A stretch of 64,000 nucleotides of DNA from assembly GCF_900110655.1 (NCBI RefSeq), contig NZ_FOEQ01000003.1, forward strand, positions 1 through 64,000, read 5' to 3'. A program made the translations under genes and the position numbers. The notes beneath the pieces are model-generated. The model saw nothing but the letters and a program-made list of their open reading frames with translations, was not told the origin of the DNA and made no database searches. Shown here piece by piece: positions 1 through 8,982 of this stretch; positions within the stretch are counted from its first letter, which is position 1; every line of letters starts with the position of its first letter. Origin of the DNA: Pseudomonas soli (GTDB lineage Bacteria; Pseudomonadota; Gammaproteobacteria; Pseudomonadales; Pseudomonadaceae).

Positions 1-21
1 TTCGTCTCAACCGAGGCGCGC

Positions 22-49
22 ATTCTACGCTTTCCTCATTGGCTGTCAA
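22..49 (-). promoter_or_regulatory. Proximal rrn-type sigma-70 promoter with GC-rich discriminator
   Basis: On the minus strand TTGACA (44-49), a 16-base spacer and TAGAAT (22-27) are followed by GCGCGCC, the GC-rich discriminator typical of stringently controlled stable-RNA promoters. An A/T tract upstream (CTTCAAAATAAACG) fits an UP element. No open reading frame lies between this promoter and base 1. Confidence 0.7.
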
Positions 50-131
50 GCGTTTATTTTGAAGTATTTTGCGAGAAACCCGTTCAACTTCAAACACTTG
101 ACTCGCTGCGATCTCTCGTAGCGGGAGGCGA

Positions 132-159
132 ATCATACAGCGTTACAACCTGCTGTCAA
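132..159 (-). promoter_or_regulatory. Middle rrn-type sigma-70 promoter
   Basis: On the minus strand a consensus TTGACA (154-159) is followed after 16 bases by TATGAT (132-137). The sequence upstream (GGTGAAAAAGG on the minus strand) is A-rich like an UP element. It is the second of the tandem set. Confidence 0.65.
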
Positions 160-274
160 CTGCCTTTTTCACCACTGCCGATCTGACGACCGAAGCACCT
201 CCGCAACCCTCTTGATCGATCAACCCATTGATATTCAAGGAGTTTTTCGTTCCGATGTCGCTGGAAGTGGGCGC

Positions 275-302
275 ATTATAAGGGGATCTGAAAGCCCGTC
301 AA
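275..302 (-). promoter_or_regulatory. Distal rrn-type sigma-70 promoter
   Basis: Read on the minus strand there is TTGACG (297-302), a 16-base spacer and TATAAT (275-280), followed by GCGCCC. An A/T-rich stretch upstream resembles an UP element. It is the first of three co-directional promoters pointing off the left edge of the window, the arrangement expected upstream of a 16S rRNA gene. The rRNA gene itself is outside the window and is inferred. Confidence 0.65.
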
Positions 303-332
303 CCTTTATTTCACAAAACCTTCAGATTGTTG

Positions 333-368
333 AAAAGCAAAGCGGGGCGGCCTGCCGGCCGCCCCGCT
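333..368 (-). terminator. Rho-independent terminator of gcdHG
   Basis: A perfect 12-bp stem (341-352 with 357-368, loop TGCC) is followed on the minus strand by TTGCTTTTC. It lies 20 bases past the gcdG stop and separates it from the rrn promoters, which read in the same direction. Confidence 0.8.
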
Positions 369-388
369 TCTTACATCTATAGCGCGTA

Positions 389-1609
389 TTACAGCACCCC
401 TGCGCCCCGAAGGCTCTGCACCGCTTCCCCGCTCAGCCCCAGCACATCCATGAGCACCGCCTCGGTGTGCTCCCCCAGCAATGGAGGCGCATGCCGATAC
501 TCCACCGGCGTCTCCGACAACCGAATGGGGCTGGCCACCTGCGGCACGCTGCCCGCCAGCGGATGTGGAACATTCACCGCCAGCCCACGCGCCAATACCT
601 GTGGGTCCTGGAACATCTGCGCCAGGTCATTGATCGGCCCGCATGGAACACCTGCCTTCTCCAGCTCAGTGACCCATTCAGCCGTGGTCTTGAACACCGT
701 AGCCTGGCGAATCAACGGAATCAGCTCCGCACGATTGGCTACCCGCTGCTTATTAGTAGAGAACCGCGGGTCATCCGCCCACTGTGCCTGCCCCGCCACT
801 TCAGCAAACTTGCGGAACTGCCCGTCATTACCCACGGTGAGAATGAAATTGCCATCCGCCGTCGGGAAGTCCTGGTAGGGCACGATATTGGGGTGCGCAT
901 TGCCCAACCGCCGGGGTGGGTTGCCTGTGGTGAGGTAGTTCATCGCCTGATTGGCCAGGCAGGCAACCTGCACATCCAGCAACGCCATGTCGATATGCTG
1001 GCCTGTGCCCGCCTGATCACGATGCGCCAAGGCCGCAAGAATCGCCACGGTGGAATACAGCCCGGTCAGGATGTCAGTGAGCGCCACCCCAACCTTCATC
1101 GGCCCCGCACCCTCCTCCCCCTCCGGGCGCCCGGTCAGGCTCATCAGCCCGCCCAACCCCTGGATCATGAAGTCATAGCCGGCACGCTTGGCATACGGCC
1201 CGGTCTGACCAAAACCGGTGATCGAGCAATAGATAAGCTTCGGATTGATGGCCTTCAGGCTTTGGTAATCCAACCCGTATGCCGCCAACCCTCCCACCTT
1301 GAAGTTCTCAATGACGATATCCGACTTCGCCGCCAACTCACGCACCAGGCGCTGGCCTTCGGGCTGAGTGAAGTCGATGGTCACCGAGCGCTTGTTGCGG
1401 TTGGCCGACAGGTAGTAGGCCGCCTCGCTGGTATTCTCGCCCTGGGCATCGCGCAAGAAAGGCGGCCCCCAGGAGCGGGTGTCGTCACCTGCGCCGGGGC
1501 GCTCCACCTTGATTACATCCGCTCCAAGGTCGGCAAGGATCTGGCCGGACCAGGGGCCGGCCAATACCCGGGAAAGATCCAGCACCCGCAGATGGGAAAG
1601 CGCGCCCAT
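389..1609 (-). CDS. gcdG: CaiB/BaiF family CoA-transferase, probable succinyl-CoA:glutarate CoA-transferase
   Basis: A 406-residue class III CoA-transferase. It should activate glutarate to glutaryl-CoA using succinyl-CoA, in the cytosol. The N-terminal Rossmann-like start (VLDLSRVLAGPW), the ADVIKVE stretch near residue 30 and the conserved Asp at 146 in GYDFMIQ, which forms the acyl-anhydride intermediate in this family, are all visible. Length is normal. The gene lies 15 bases after gcdH and is co-directional with it, as in other Pseudomonas glutarate loci, so the two are probably one transcript ended by the hairpin at 333-368. Substrate assignment rests on the gcdH neighbour; the family alone would only give formyl-CoA-transferase-like. 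Confidence 0.88.
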   Translation of the reverse strand: MGALSHLRVLDLSRVLAGPWSGQILADLGADVIKVERPGAGDDTRSWGPPFLRDAQGENTSEAAYYLSANRNKRSVTIDFTQPEGQRLVRELAAKSDIVIENFKVGGLAAYGLDYQSLKAINPKLIYCSITGFGQTGPYAKRAGYDFMIQGLGGLMSLTGRPEGEEGAGPMKVGVALTDILTGLYSTVAILAALAHRDQAGTGQHIDMALLDVQVACLANQAMNYLTTGNPPRRLGNAHPNIVPYQDFPTADGNFILTVGNDGQFRKFAEVAGQAQWADDPRFSTNKQRVANRAELIPLIRQATVFKTTAEWVTELEKAGVPCGPINDLAQMFQDPQVLARGLAVNVPHPLAGSVPQVASPIRLSETPVEYRHAPPLLGEHTEAVLMDVLGLSGEAVQSLRGAGVL

Positions 1610-1624
1610 GGCCTGGCTCCTCTA

Positions 1625-2806
1625 TTAATAGAACGCCTGGATGCCGGTCTGCGCACGCCCAAGGATCAGCGCATGCACGTCGTGAGTACCTTCATAGGTG
1701 TTGACTACCTCGAGGTTGACCAGGTGGCGGGCGACGCCGAACTCGTCGGAAATACCATTGCCACCCAGCATGTCCCGCGCCAGGCGAGCGATGTCCAGGG
1801 CCTTGCCGCAGGAGTTGCGCTTCATGATCGAGGTGATCTCGACCGCCGCGGTCCCTTCGTCCTTCATCCGGCCCAGGCGCAGGCAGCCTTGCAGGGCCAG
1901 GGTGATCTCGGTCTGCATGTCGGCCAGCTTCTTCTGGATCAACTGGTTGGCAGCCAGCGGGCGGCCAAACTGCTGACGATCCAGGGTGTATTGGCGAGCG
2001 GTGTGCCAGCAGGCCTCGGCGGCCCCCAGCGCACCCCAGGAGATGCCGTAGCGGGCCGAGTTCAGGCAGGTGAACGGGCCTTTGAGGCCGCGCACGTCGG
2101 GGAAGATGTTCTCTTCCGGCACAAACACGTTATCCATGACGATCTCGCCGGTGATCGAAGCGCGCAGGCCGACCTTGCCATGGATGGCCGGAGCACTGAG
2201 GCCGTCCCAGCCTTTCTCCAGCACGAAGCCGCGGATATCGCCGGCATCGTCCTTGGCCCAGACCACGAATACATCGGCGATCGGGCTGTTGGTGATCCAC
2301 ATCTTGCTGCCGCTCAGGCGATAACCACCGTCGACCTTGCGGGCGCGGGTGATCATCGAGCCAGGGTCGGAACCATGGTTGGGCTCGGTCAGGCCGAAGC
2401 AGCCAATCCATTCGCCACTGGCCAGCTTTGGCAGGTACTTCTGCTTCTGTGCCTCGGTACCAAACTCGTTGATCGGCACCATGACCAGCGATGATTGCAC
2501 GCTCATCATCGAGCGGTAGCCGGAGTCGATACGCTCCACCTCGCGGGCGATCAGGCCGTAGCAGACGTAGTTCAGGCCGCTGCCGCCGTACTGCTCGGGA
2601 ATGGTCGCGCCGAGCAGGCCGACTTCGCCCATCTCACGGAAGATCGCCGGATCCGTCTGCTCGTGACGGAACGCCTCCAGCACACGGGGTGCCAGCTTGT
2701 CCTGGGCGAACTGATAGGCGCTGTCACGGACCATGCGCTCTTCTTCAGTGAGCTGCTGATCCAGCAGCAGCGGGTCGATCCAGTTGAAGCTTGCCTTGCC
2801 AGCCAT
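1625..2806 (-). CDS. gcdH: Glutaryl-CoA dehydrogenase
   Basis: A 393-residue acyl-CoA dehydrogenase that oxidises and decarboxylates glutaryl-CoA to crotonyl-CoA with FAD, passing electrons to ETF. It is the end of the lysine, 5-aminovalerate and glutarate route. The FAD-binding stretch with [13 protein letters not shown] and KMWITNSP is present. The catalytic Glu is E372 in [10 protein letters not shown], a tail typical of GCDH rather than of other acyl-CoA dehydrogenases. The ATG start at 2806 gives MAGKASFNW, as in known GcdH. It precedes gcdG by 15 bases and is divergent from the LysR gene gcdR, which very likely controls it. Confidence 0.95.
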   Translation of the reverse strand: MAGKASFNWIDPLLLDQQLTEEERMVRDSAYQFAQDKLAPRVLEAFRHEQTDPAIFREMGEVGLLGATIPEQYGGSGLNYVCYGLIAREVERIDSGYRSMMSVQSSLVMVPINEFGTEAQKQKYLPKLASGEWIGCFGLTEPNHGSDPGSMITRARKVDGGYRLSGSKMWITNSPIADVFVVWAKDDAGDIRGFVLEKGWDGLSAPAIHGKVGLRASITGEIVMDNVFVPEENIFPDVRGLKGPFTCLNSARYGISWGALGAAEACWHTARQYTLDRQQFGRPLAANQLIQKKLADMQTEITLALQGCLRLGRMKDEGTAAVEITSIMKRNSCGKALDIARLARDMLGGNGISDEFGVARHLVNLEVVNTYEGTHDVHALILGRAQTGIQAFY

Positions 2807-2969
2807 GTGCGGATTCCTCGAAAGATGGGAACGAATTGTTGTGCTGGATTGATCCTAGGCCTGTTTGGCGTGAGGGACAAACGAGGATTGCGCACCGTTT
2901 AGTGATATTTTCTCACTTCGTAATCATCAAAATGCCCTGCTCAACGCCTGACATGTGAGGTTCACGTAC

Positions 2970-3869
2970 ATGCGCCGCAAGATTCCCAGCACCACTGCCC
3001 TGGTCTGCTTCGAGGCGGCCGCACGTCACGAGAGCTTCACCAAGGCCGCTCAGGAACTGGCCCTGACCCAGGGTGCCGTCTGTCGGCAGATCGGCAGCTT
3101 GGAGACCTTCCTCAATGTCGAACTGTTCCGCCGTTCGCGCCGGGGCGTGAAATTGACCGAAGCCGGGCTCTCCTATAGCCGCCAGGTAGCCGCACAGCTG
3201 GATGCGGTGGAGCGCGACACGCTTTCGGTGATGCGCCAGCAAGGCGCCAATGTCATCGAACTGGCGGTGGTGCCGACCTTCGGCACCCAGTGGTTGCTGC
3301 CGCGCCTGAAGGACTTCCAGCAGCGTCACCCCGAGGTCACGGTCAACCTGACCAACCGCACCCGCCCCTTCCTGTTTGCCGACACGCCCTTCGATGCCGC
3401 CATTTACTTCGGCGACGCAGACTGGTCGGGCACCCAATCCCACCGACTGATGGGCGAGAACCCCATGCCGGTGTGCAGCCCTTCCCTGCTGGAAGGGCAA
3501 GCCAGCCTCGACGCCCAGCGCATTGCCGGCTTGCCGCTGCTGCAGCAGACCACCCGCCCCTATGCCTGGCGACAATGGTTCGACGGCTTGGGGATGAGCG
3601 TCGAACGCGACATGACCGGCCCGCGCTACGAGCTGTTTTCGATGCTGGCCCAGGCCGCCATGCATGACATGGGCATTGCGCTGATTCCACCGTTCCTGAT
3701 CCAGCGTGAGCTGCAGGAGGGCCGACTGGTGGTCGCTAACAGGCATGCCCTCTCCAGCGACAAGGCCTACCATCTGATGATCCCCGAGCGGAAGGTCGAG
3801 TCCGCCTCGCTACGGGCGTTCCGCGACTGGCTGGTGGCGCAGGCGCAACAGTACACCGCCACGGAATAG
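2970..3869 (+). CDS. gcdR: LysR-family regulator of glutarate catabolism
   Basis: A 299-residue LysR regulator of the GcvA-like subgroup. It has an N-terminal winged helix-turn-helix (roughly residues 5-65, with FEAAARHESFTKAAQELALTQ cut here at its conserved core) and a C-terminal effector-binding domain. The start is placed at the ATG 2970 (MRRKIPST), with GTGAGG upstream; an in-frame GTG at 2955 is possible. It is divergent from gcdH across about 160 bases, the classical arrangement for a LysR regulator and its target. Glutarate as the ligand is inferred from this position and from the equivalent P. putida gene. Confidence 0.85.
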   Translation: MRRKIPSTTALVCFEAAARHESFTKAAQELALTQGAVCRQIGSLETFLNVELFRRSRRGVKLTEAGLSYSRQVAAQLDAVERDTLSVMRQQGANVIELAVVPTFGTQWLLPRLKDFQQRHPEVTVNLTNRTRPFLFADTPFDAAIYFGDADWSGTQSHRLMGENPMPVCSPSLLEGQASLDAQRIAGLPLLQQTTRPYAWRQWFDGLGMSVERDMTGPRYELFSMLAQAAMHDMGIALIPPFLIQRELQEGRLVVANRHALSSDKAYHLMIPERKVESASLRAFRDWLVAQAQQYTATE

Positions 3870-4307
3870 GGTGAAACGGCCAAAGCTGACCCCGTAGTCA
3901 ATTATTTTGAACACCTACAGATATATGGATTTGTCGCAAATCCGTAATCTGTTCCGTTCACCCTGAAAAACCTAGCAACCCTAGTTACTGCGCGGGTTTG
4001 CAGCTAATTTTGCGACATTCAGCAAACTGAGAACGAAAATAGCGGAATTTTTTTCAAATTTTCTCCTAAGCTCCGCATAGCGCGTGCTTGACGGGTCGAG
4101 GGCAGGTCGTTGCGACATACGGTCACAGGGTGACTTGTAGTTTTAACTTCGTTTCGCTTCAGAACCGGTTGAAGGCCCTCGGGTTCGTCTGCAAAATGCC
4201 TCCCCCGCCCCGGATCCGGCGGGGTCGTGCTCTACGACCACCCAGCCGCACCACCCGAAGTGCGCTGGTTCCTATAAAGACAAAAGGTCACCGCAGGAGA
4301 CAAAGTC
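3870..4307. other. 438-base intergenic region before pntAA
   Basis: No convincing gene is present. A small perfect hairpin, GGATTTG-TCG-CAAATCC, lies at 3927-3943 inside a longer dyad (AGGGTGAAACGG near 3869 with CCGTTCACCCT near 3955). It has no U tract, so it is not a clear terminator. A GC hairpin built around CCGGATCCGG lies near 4205-4225 in the pntAA leader. The middle (3990-4080) is A/T-rich and is the likely place for the pnt promoter, but no clear -35/-10 pair could be picked. Confidence 0.5.
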
Positions 4308-5429
4308 GTGCACATTGGTGTTCCTCTCGAGACGCAGACGGGTGAGACAAGGGTCGCCGCGACCCCGGAAACCATCAAGAAATTGGTTGGCCAGGGCCAT
4401 CAGGTCACCGTGCAACGGGGGGCAGGGCTCAAGGCCAGCATTCCGGACAGTGCCTATGAGGCCGTTGGCGCCAACTTGGGCGAAGCCGCCGACGCCTTCG
4501 GCGCTCAGCTGGTGCTCAAGGTGGTCGCGCCCAGTGATCAGGAACTGACGCTGATCAACAGCGGCAGCCTGCTGGCAGGCATGCTCAACCCGTTCAACAA
4601 CGAACTGATCGCCAAGATGGCCGAGCGCGGCATCACCGCCTTCGCCCTGGAGGCTGCACCGCGCACCTCACGCGCGCAAAGCCTCGACGTGCTGTCGTCG
4701 CAAGCCAACATCGCCGGCTACAAGGCCGTGCTGCTGGCAGCCCACCACTACCCGCGCTTCATGCCCATGCTGATGACCGCCGCCGGCACCGTGAAAGCCG
4801 CCCGTGTGCTGATCCTCGGTGCCGGTGTGGCCGGCCTGCAGGCCATCGCCACGGCCAAGCGCCTGGGCGCGGTGATCGAGGCGTCCGACGTGCGCCCGGC
4901 AGTGAAGGAGCAGATCGAGTCGCTCGGCGCCAAGTTCATCGACGTGCCCTACGAGACCGACGAGGAACGTGAGTGCGCCGAAGGTGTGGGCGGCTACGCC
5001 CGGCCAATGCCGGCCAGCTGGATGCAGCGCCAGGCCCAGGCCGTGCACGAGCGTGCCAAGCAGGCTGACATCGTCATCACCACCGCATTGATCCCCGGAC
5101 GCAAGGCACCGACCCTGCTCAGCGCCGAGACCGTGGCGCAGATGAAACCCGGTTCGGTGGTCATCGACCTGGCCGCGGTCCAAGGCGGCAACTGCCCGCT
5201 GACCGTGGCCGACCAGGTGGTGATGGCGCACGGCGTGACCCTCGTCGGCCCGACCAACCTGCCGGCCCAGGTCGGTGCCGACGCCTCGGCGCTGTACGCG
5301 CGCAACCTGCTGGACTTCATGAAGCTGCTGTTCGACAAGGACGGCAACCTGGTCATCAACCTCGAAGACGACATCGTCGCCGCGTGCCTGATGTGCCGCG
5401 ACGGCCAGGTCGTGCGCAAGAACGGCTGA
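4308..5429 (+). CDS. pntAA: NAD(P) transhydrogenase subunit alpha, part 1 (NAD-binding domain I)
   Basis: A 373-residue cytosolic domain I of the membrane-bound proton-translocating transhydrogenase, which moves hydride between NADH and NADP+ using the proton gradient. It starts with GTG at 4308, preceded by AGGAG with an 8-base spacer ([17 protein letters not shown]). The alanine dehydrogenase/PNT N-terminal fold is followed by the NAD-binding Rossmann motif [20 protein letters not shown] near residues 166-185. In E. coli PntA this domain is fused to the membrane part; here, as in other Pseudomonas, it is split. It is first in a three-gene operon with pntAB and pntB. Confidence 0.95.
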   Translation: MHIGVPLETQTGETRVAATPETIKKLVGQGHQVTVQRGAGLKASIPDSAYEAVGANLGEAADAFGAQLVLKVVAPSDQELTLINSGSLLAGMLNPFNNELIAKMAERGITAFALEAAPRTSRAQSLDVLSSQANIAGYKAVLLAAHHYPRFMPMLMTAAGTVKAARVLILGAGVAGLQAIATAKRLGAVIEASDVRPAVKEQIESLGAKFIDVPYETDEERECAEGVGGYARPMPASWMQRQAQAVHERAKQADIVITTALIPGRKAPTLLSAETVAQMKPGSVVIDLAAVQGGNCPLTVADQVVMAHGVTLVGPTNLPAQVGADASALYARNLLDFMKLLFDKDGNLVINLEDDIVAACLMCRDGQVVRKNG

Positions 5430-5440
5430 GGAGCACGACA

Positions 5441-5755
5441 ATGGAAGACATGCTGATTTCTCACGGCATCTACAACCTGATCATCTTCGTGCTGGCCATC
5501 TACGTGGGCTACCACGTGGTGTGGAACGTCACCCCGGCCCTGCACACGCCGTTGATGGCAGTCACCAACGCCATTTCCGCGATCGTCATCGTCGGTGCCA
5601 TGCTGGCTGCCGCGCTGACCGTCACCCCGGCCGGCAAGGTCATGGGCACCCTGGCGGTGGCGCTGGCCGCGGTCAACGTGTTCGGTGGCTTCCTGGTCAC
5701 CCGCCGCATGCTTGAGATGTTCAAGAAGAAAACCAAGAACGAGGGGCAGAAGTAA
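5441..5755 (+). CDS. pntAB: NAD(P) transhydrogenase subunit alpha, part 2 (membrane domain)
   Basis: A 104-residue integral membrane protein with three or four predicted hydrophobic segments, equal to the C-terminal membrane part of E. coli PntA. It forms part of the proton channel with PntB. The ATG at 5441 (MEDMLISHG) follows AGGAG and lies 11 bases after the pntAA stop. The in-frame extension to 5384 would overlap pntAA and has no family support. The next gene starts 2 bases after its stop. Confidence 0.93.
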   Translation: MEDMLISHGIYNLIIFVLAIYVGYHVVWNVTPALHTPLMAVTNAISAIVIVGAMLAAALTVTPAGKVMGTLAVALAAVNVFGGFLVTRRMLEMFKKKTKNEGQK

Positions 5756-5757
5756 GC

Positions 5758-7194
5758 ATGAGCATGAATCTGGTAACGCTCCTCTACCTCGTCGCCTCGG
5801 TATGCTTTATCCAGGCGCTCAAGGGCCTGTCGCACCCGACCACTTCGCGGCGCGGCAACCTGTTCGGCATGATCGGCATGGGCATCGCCATCCTCACCAC
5901 AGTTGGCCTCATCTATAAGCTTGGCGCCGAGCTTGCGACCGCGGGTATCGGCTACGTGATCGTCGGCTTGTTGGTCGGTGGTACTGCCGGTTCGATCATG
6001 GCCAAGCGTGTCGAGATGACCAAGATGCCGGAGCTGGTCGCCTTCATGCACAGCATGATCGGCCTGGCCGCGGTATTCATTGCCATCGCCGCCGTGCTCG
6101 AACCACAGTCGCTGGGCATCGTCGCCGCCATCAGCGACCCGATCCCCACCGGCAACCGCCTCGAGCTGTTCCTTGGCGCGGCCATTGGCGCCGTCACCTT
6201 CTCAGGTTCCGTGATCGCCTTCGGCAAGCTGTCGGGCAAGTACAAGTTCCGCCTGTTCCAGGGCGCACCGGTACAGTTCGCCGGCCAGCACAAGTTGAAC
6301 CTGATCCTGGGCTTGGCGACCATCGCCCTGGGGCTGCTGTTCACCTTCACCGGCCACTACAGCGCCTTCACCCTGATGCTGGCCCTGGCCTTCGTCATGG
6401 GCGTGCTGATCATCATCCCGATCGGCGGCGCAGACATGCCGGTGGTGGTGTCGATGCTCAACAGCTATTCGGGTTGGGCAGCAGCCGGTATCGGCTTCTC
6501 GCTGAACAACTCGATGCTGATCATCGCCGGCTCCCTGGTCGGCTCCAGCGGTGCGATCCTCTCGTACATCATGTGCAAGGCGATGAACCGTTCGTTCTTC
6601 AATGTGATCCTCGGTGGCTTCGGTGCCGACGTCGATGCCGGTGCCGCGACGGGTTCGAAAGAGCAGCGCCCGGTGAAATCCGGCTCGGCCGACGACGCTA
6701 CCTTCCTGCTGAGCAACGCCGACAGCGTGATCATCGTCCCGGGCTACGGCCTGGCGGTGGCCCGCGCCCAGCACGCGCTCAAGGAACTGACCGAGAAGCT
6801 GACCCACAACGGCGTGACCGTGAAGTATGCGATCCACCCGGTAGCGGGGCGCATGCCCGGGCACATGAACGTGCTGCTGGCCGAGGCCGAGGTGCCGTAC
6901 GACCAGGTGTTCGAGATGGAGGACATCAACGCCGAGTTCGGCCAGGCCGACGTGGTGCTGGTGCTGGGCGCCAACGACGTGGTCAACCCGGCAGCGAAGA
7001 ATGATCCGAAGTCGCCGATCGCCGGCATGCCGATCCTCGAGGCCTTCAAGGCCAAGACCATCATCGTCAACAAGCGCTCCATGGCCAGCGGCTATGCCGG
7101 CCTGGACAACGAGTTGTTCTACCTGGACAAGACCATGATGGTGTTCGGTGACGCGAAGAAGGTCATCGAGGACATGGTCAAGGCTGTGGAATAG
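5758..7194 (+). CDS. pntB: NAD(P) transhydrogenase subunit beta
   Basis: A 478-residue beta subunit. The N-terminal half (about residues 1-260) has multiple membrane helices and completes the proton pathway. The C-terminal half is domain III, which binds NADP(H), with the nucleotide-binding region around IIVPGYGLAVARAQ near residue 325 and the conserved GRMPGHMNVLLAEA segment. Length matches the family. It is the last gene of pntAA-pntAB-pntB and ends before a strong terminator. Confidence 0.96.
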   Translation: MSMNLVTLLYLVASVCFIQALKGLSHPTTSRRGNLFGMIGMGIAILTTVGLIYKLGAELATAGIGYVIVGLLVGGTAGSIMAKRVEMTKMPELVAFMHSMIGLAAVFIAIAAVLEPQSLGIVAAISDPIPTGNRLELFLGAAIGAVTFSGSVIAFGKLSGKYKFRLFQGAPVQFAGQHKLNLILGLATIALGLLFTFTGHYSAFTLMLALAFVMGVLIIIPIGGADMPVVVSMLNSYSGWAAAGIGFSLNNSMLIIAGSLVGSSGAILSYIMCKAMNRSFFNVILGGFGADVDAGAATGSKEQRPVKSGSADDATFLLSNADSVIIVPGYGLAVARAQHALKELTEKLTHNGVTVKYAIHPVAGRMPGHMNVLLAEAEVPYDQVFEMEDINAEFGQADVVLVLGANDVVNPAAKNDPKSPIAGMPILEAFKAKTIIVNKRSMASGYAGLDNELFYLDKTMMVFGDAKKVIEDMVKAVE

Positions 7195-7226
7195 GTCCAA
7201 GGACCGCATCACGACCGCTTGTACAA

Positions 7227-7260
7227 GACAAACCCCGGGAAGCCATTTCCGGGGTTTGTC
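7227..7260 (+). terminator. Rho-independent terminator of the pnt operon
   Basis: The arms GACAAACCCCGG(G)AA and TTCCGGGGTTTGTC pair almost perfectly around a short loop, 33 bases after the pntB stop. The 3' arm contains the TTTGT run. Confidence 0.8.
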
Positions 7261-7387
7261 GCATTTGCCTGATCCAGATCAACGGCTCTATTTCCGGGCC
7301 GCTCATACGACCATGGTCGCGGGACGGCACCGGGCGAAATCTCTAGACTGCGCTTCCAGTAGCTTCAGTAGCCTGAGATAACAATCC

Positions 7388-8881
7388 ATGTACCGTGATC
7401 GTATCCGCTTGTCCTCCCTGCACAGCAAGGTAATGAGTGCGGCTGACGCCGCTGGCCTGATCGAGGACGGCATGACCGTCGGCATGAGCGGCTTTACCCG
7501 CGCCGGTGAAGCCAAGGCCGTGCCCCACGCACTGGCCGAGCGCGCCAAGCAGTCGCCGCTGAAGATCAGCCTGATGACCGGCGCCAGCCTGGGCAACGAC
7601 CTGGACAAGCAACTGACCGAAGCCGGCGTACTCGCCCGGCGCATGCCGTTCCAGGTCGACAGCACCCTGCGCAAGGCCATCAACGACGGCAAGGTAATGT
7701 TCATCGACCAGCACCTGTCGGAAACCGTCGAGCAGTTGCGCAACAAGCAACTGACCCTGCCGGACATCGCGGTCATCGAGGCAGTGGCGATCACCGAGCA
7801 AGGCCATATCGTGCCGACCACCTCGGTGGGCAACTCGGCCAGCTTCGCGATCTTCGCCAAGCAGGTCATCGTCGAGATCAACCTGTCGCACAACGCCAAC
7901 CTCGAAGGCCTGCACGACATCTACATCCCGACCTACCGTCCGACCCGCACGCCGATCCCGCTGGTGAAGGTCGACGACCGCATCGGCAGCACTGCGATCC
8001 CGATCGACCCTGCGAAGATCGTTGGCATCGTCATCAGCGACCAGTCGGACTCGCCGTCCACCGTGCTGCCGCCGGATCACGAGACCCAAGGCATCGCCGA
8101 CCACCTGATCGCCTTCCTCAAGGGCGAGGTGGACGCCGGCCGCATGAGCAACAACCTAGGCCCGCTGCAGGCCGGCATCGGCAGCATCGCCAACGCGGTG
8201 ATGTGCGGCCTGATCGAGTCGCCGTTCGAAAACCTGACCATGTACTCCGAAGTGCTGCAGGATTCGACCTTCGACCTGATCGACGCCGGCAAGCTGAGCT
8301 TTGCCTCGGGCAGCTCGATCACCCTGTCGAGCCGACGCAATGCCGATGTGTTCGGCAATCTGGAGCGCTACAAGGACAAGCTGGTGCTGCGTCCGCAGGA
8401 GATTTCCAACCACCCTGAAGTCGTGCGTCGCTTAGGCATCATCGGCATCAACACGGCGCTGGAGTTCGACATCTACGGCAACGTCAACTCCACCCACGTC
8501 TGCGGCACCAAGATGATGAACGGCATCGGCGGCTCGGGCGACTTCGCCCGCAACGCCCACCTGGCGATCTTCGTCACCAAGTCAATCGCCAAGGGCGGCG
8601 CGATTTCCAGCGTGGTGCCGATGGTCAGTCACGTCGACCATACCGAGCACGACGTGGACATCCTGGTGACCGAGGTGGGCCTGGCCGACCTGCGCGGCCT
8701 GGCGCCACGCGAGCGCGCCCGGGTGATCATCGACAACTGCGTGCACCCGGACTACCGCGCCGCGCTGAACGATTACTTCGAGCGCGCCTGCCAGCGTGGC
8801 GGGCATACCCCGCATATCCTGCGCGAGGCGCTGAGCTGGCACGAGAACCTGGAGGAGACCGGGCGCATGCTCGCCGGTTGA
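7388..8881 (+). CDS. Acetyl-CoA hydrolase / succinyl-CoA:acetate CoA-transferase
   Basis: A 497-residue class I CoA-transferase of the Ach1/AarC/ScpC type, probably converting succinyl-CoA and acetate to acetyl-CoA and succinate in the cytosol. The N-terminal segment with GMTVGMSGFTRAGEAK and the C-terminal domain with GIGSIANAVMCGL are clear. The catalytic Glu is expected in MYSEVLQDSTFD, and GTKMMNGIGGSGDFARNA is strongly conserved in this subgroup. It is a single gene between the pnt terminator and a REP pair and faces the GGDEF/EAL gene. A longer paralogue lies at 13750-15612. Hydrolase and transferase cannot be separated by eye. Confidence 0.88.
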   Translation: MYRDRIRLSSLHSKVMSAADAAGLIEDGMTVGMSGFTRAGEAKAVPHALAERAKQSPLKISLMTGASLGNDLDKQLTEAGVLARRMPFQVDSTLRKAINDGKVMFIDQHLSETVEQLRNKQLTLPDIAVIEAVAITEQGHIVPTTSVGNSASFAIFAKQVIVEINLSHNANLEGLHDIYIPTYRPTRTPIPLVKVDDRIGSTAIPIDPAKIVGIVISDQSDSPSTVLPPDHETQGIADHLIAFLKGEVDAGRMSNNLGPLQAGIGSIANAVMCGLIESPFENLTMYSEVLQDSTFDLIDAGKLSFASGSSITLSSRRNADVFGNLERYKDKLVLRPQEISNHPEVVRRLGIIGINTALEFDIYGNVNSTHVCGTKMMNGIGGSGDFARNAHLAIFVTKSIAKGGAISSVVPMVSHVDHTEHDVDILVTEVGLADLRGLAPRERARVIIDNCVHPDYRAALNDYFERACQRGGHTPHILREALSWHENLEETGRMLAG

Positions 8882-8912
8882 TCCAAAGGCGACAGGCGCC
8901 GCTGACGCGGCG

Positions 8913-8978
8913 CATCGCCGGCAAGCCACCTCCCACAAGGACGGCACAAAACCTATGGGAGCCGGCTTGCCGGCGATG
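8913..8978. repeat. REP pair between convergent genes
   Basis: CATCGCCGGCAAGCC-CTCCCACA (8913-8936) and its inverted partner TGGGAGCCGGCTTGCCGGCGATG (8954-8978) form a P. putida-type REP hairpin between two gene ends. It may act as a bidirectional terminator or mRNA stabiliser. Confidence 0.8.
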
Positions 8979-8982
8979 GGGG

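Noticed and set aside
467..2494. A 675-codon plus-strand open frame across gcdG and gcdH
   Set aside because: It is a shadow of two clear enzymes on the minus strand, with low-complexity composition typical of GC-rich antisense frames and no ribosome site.
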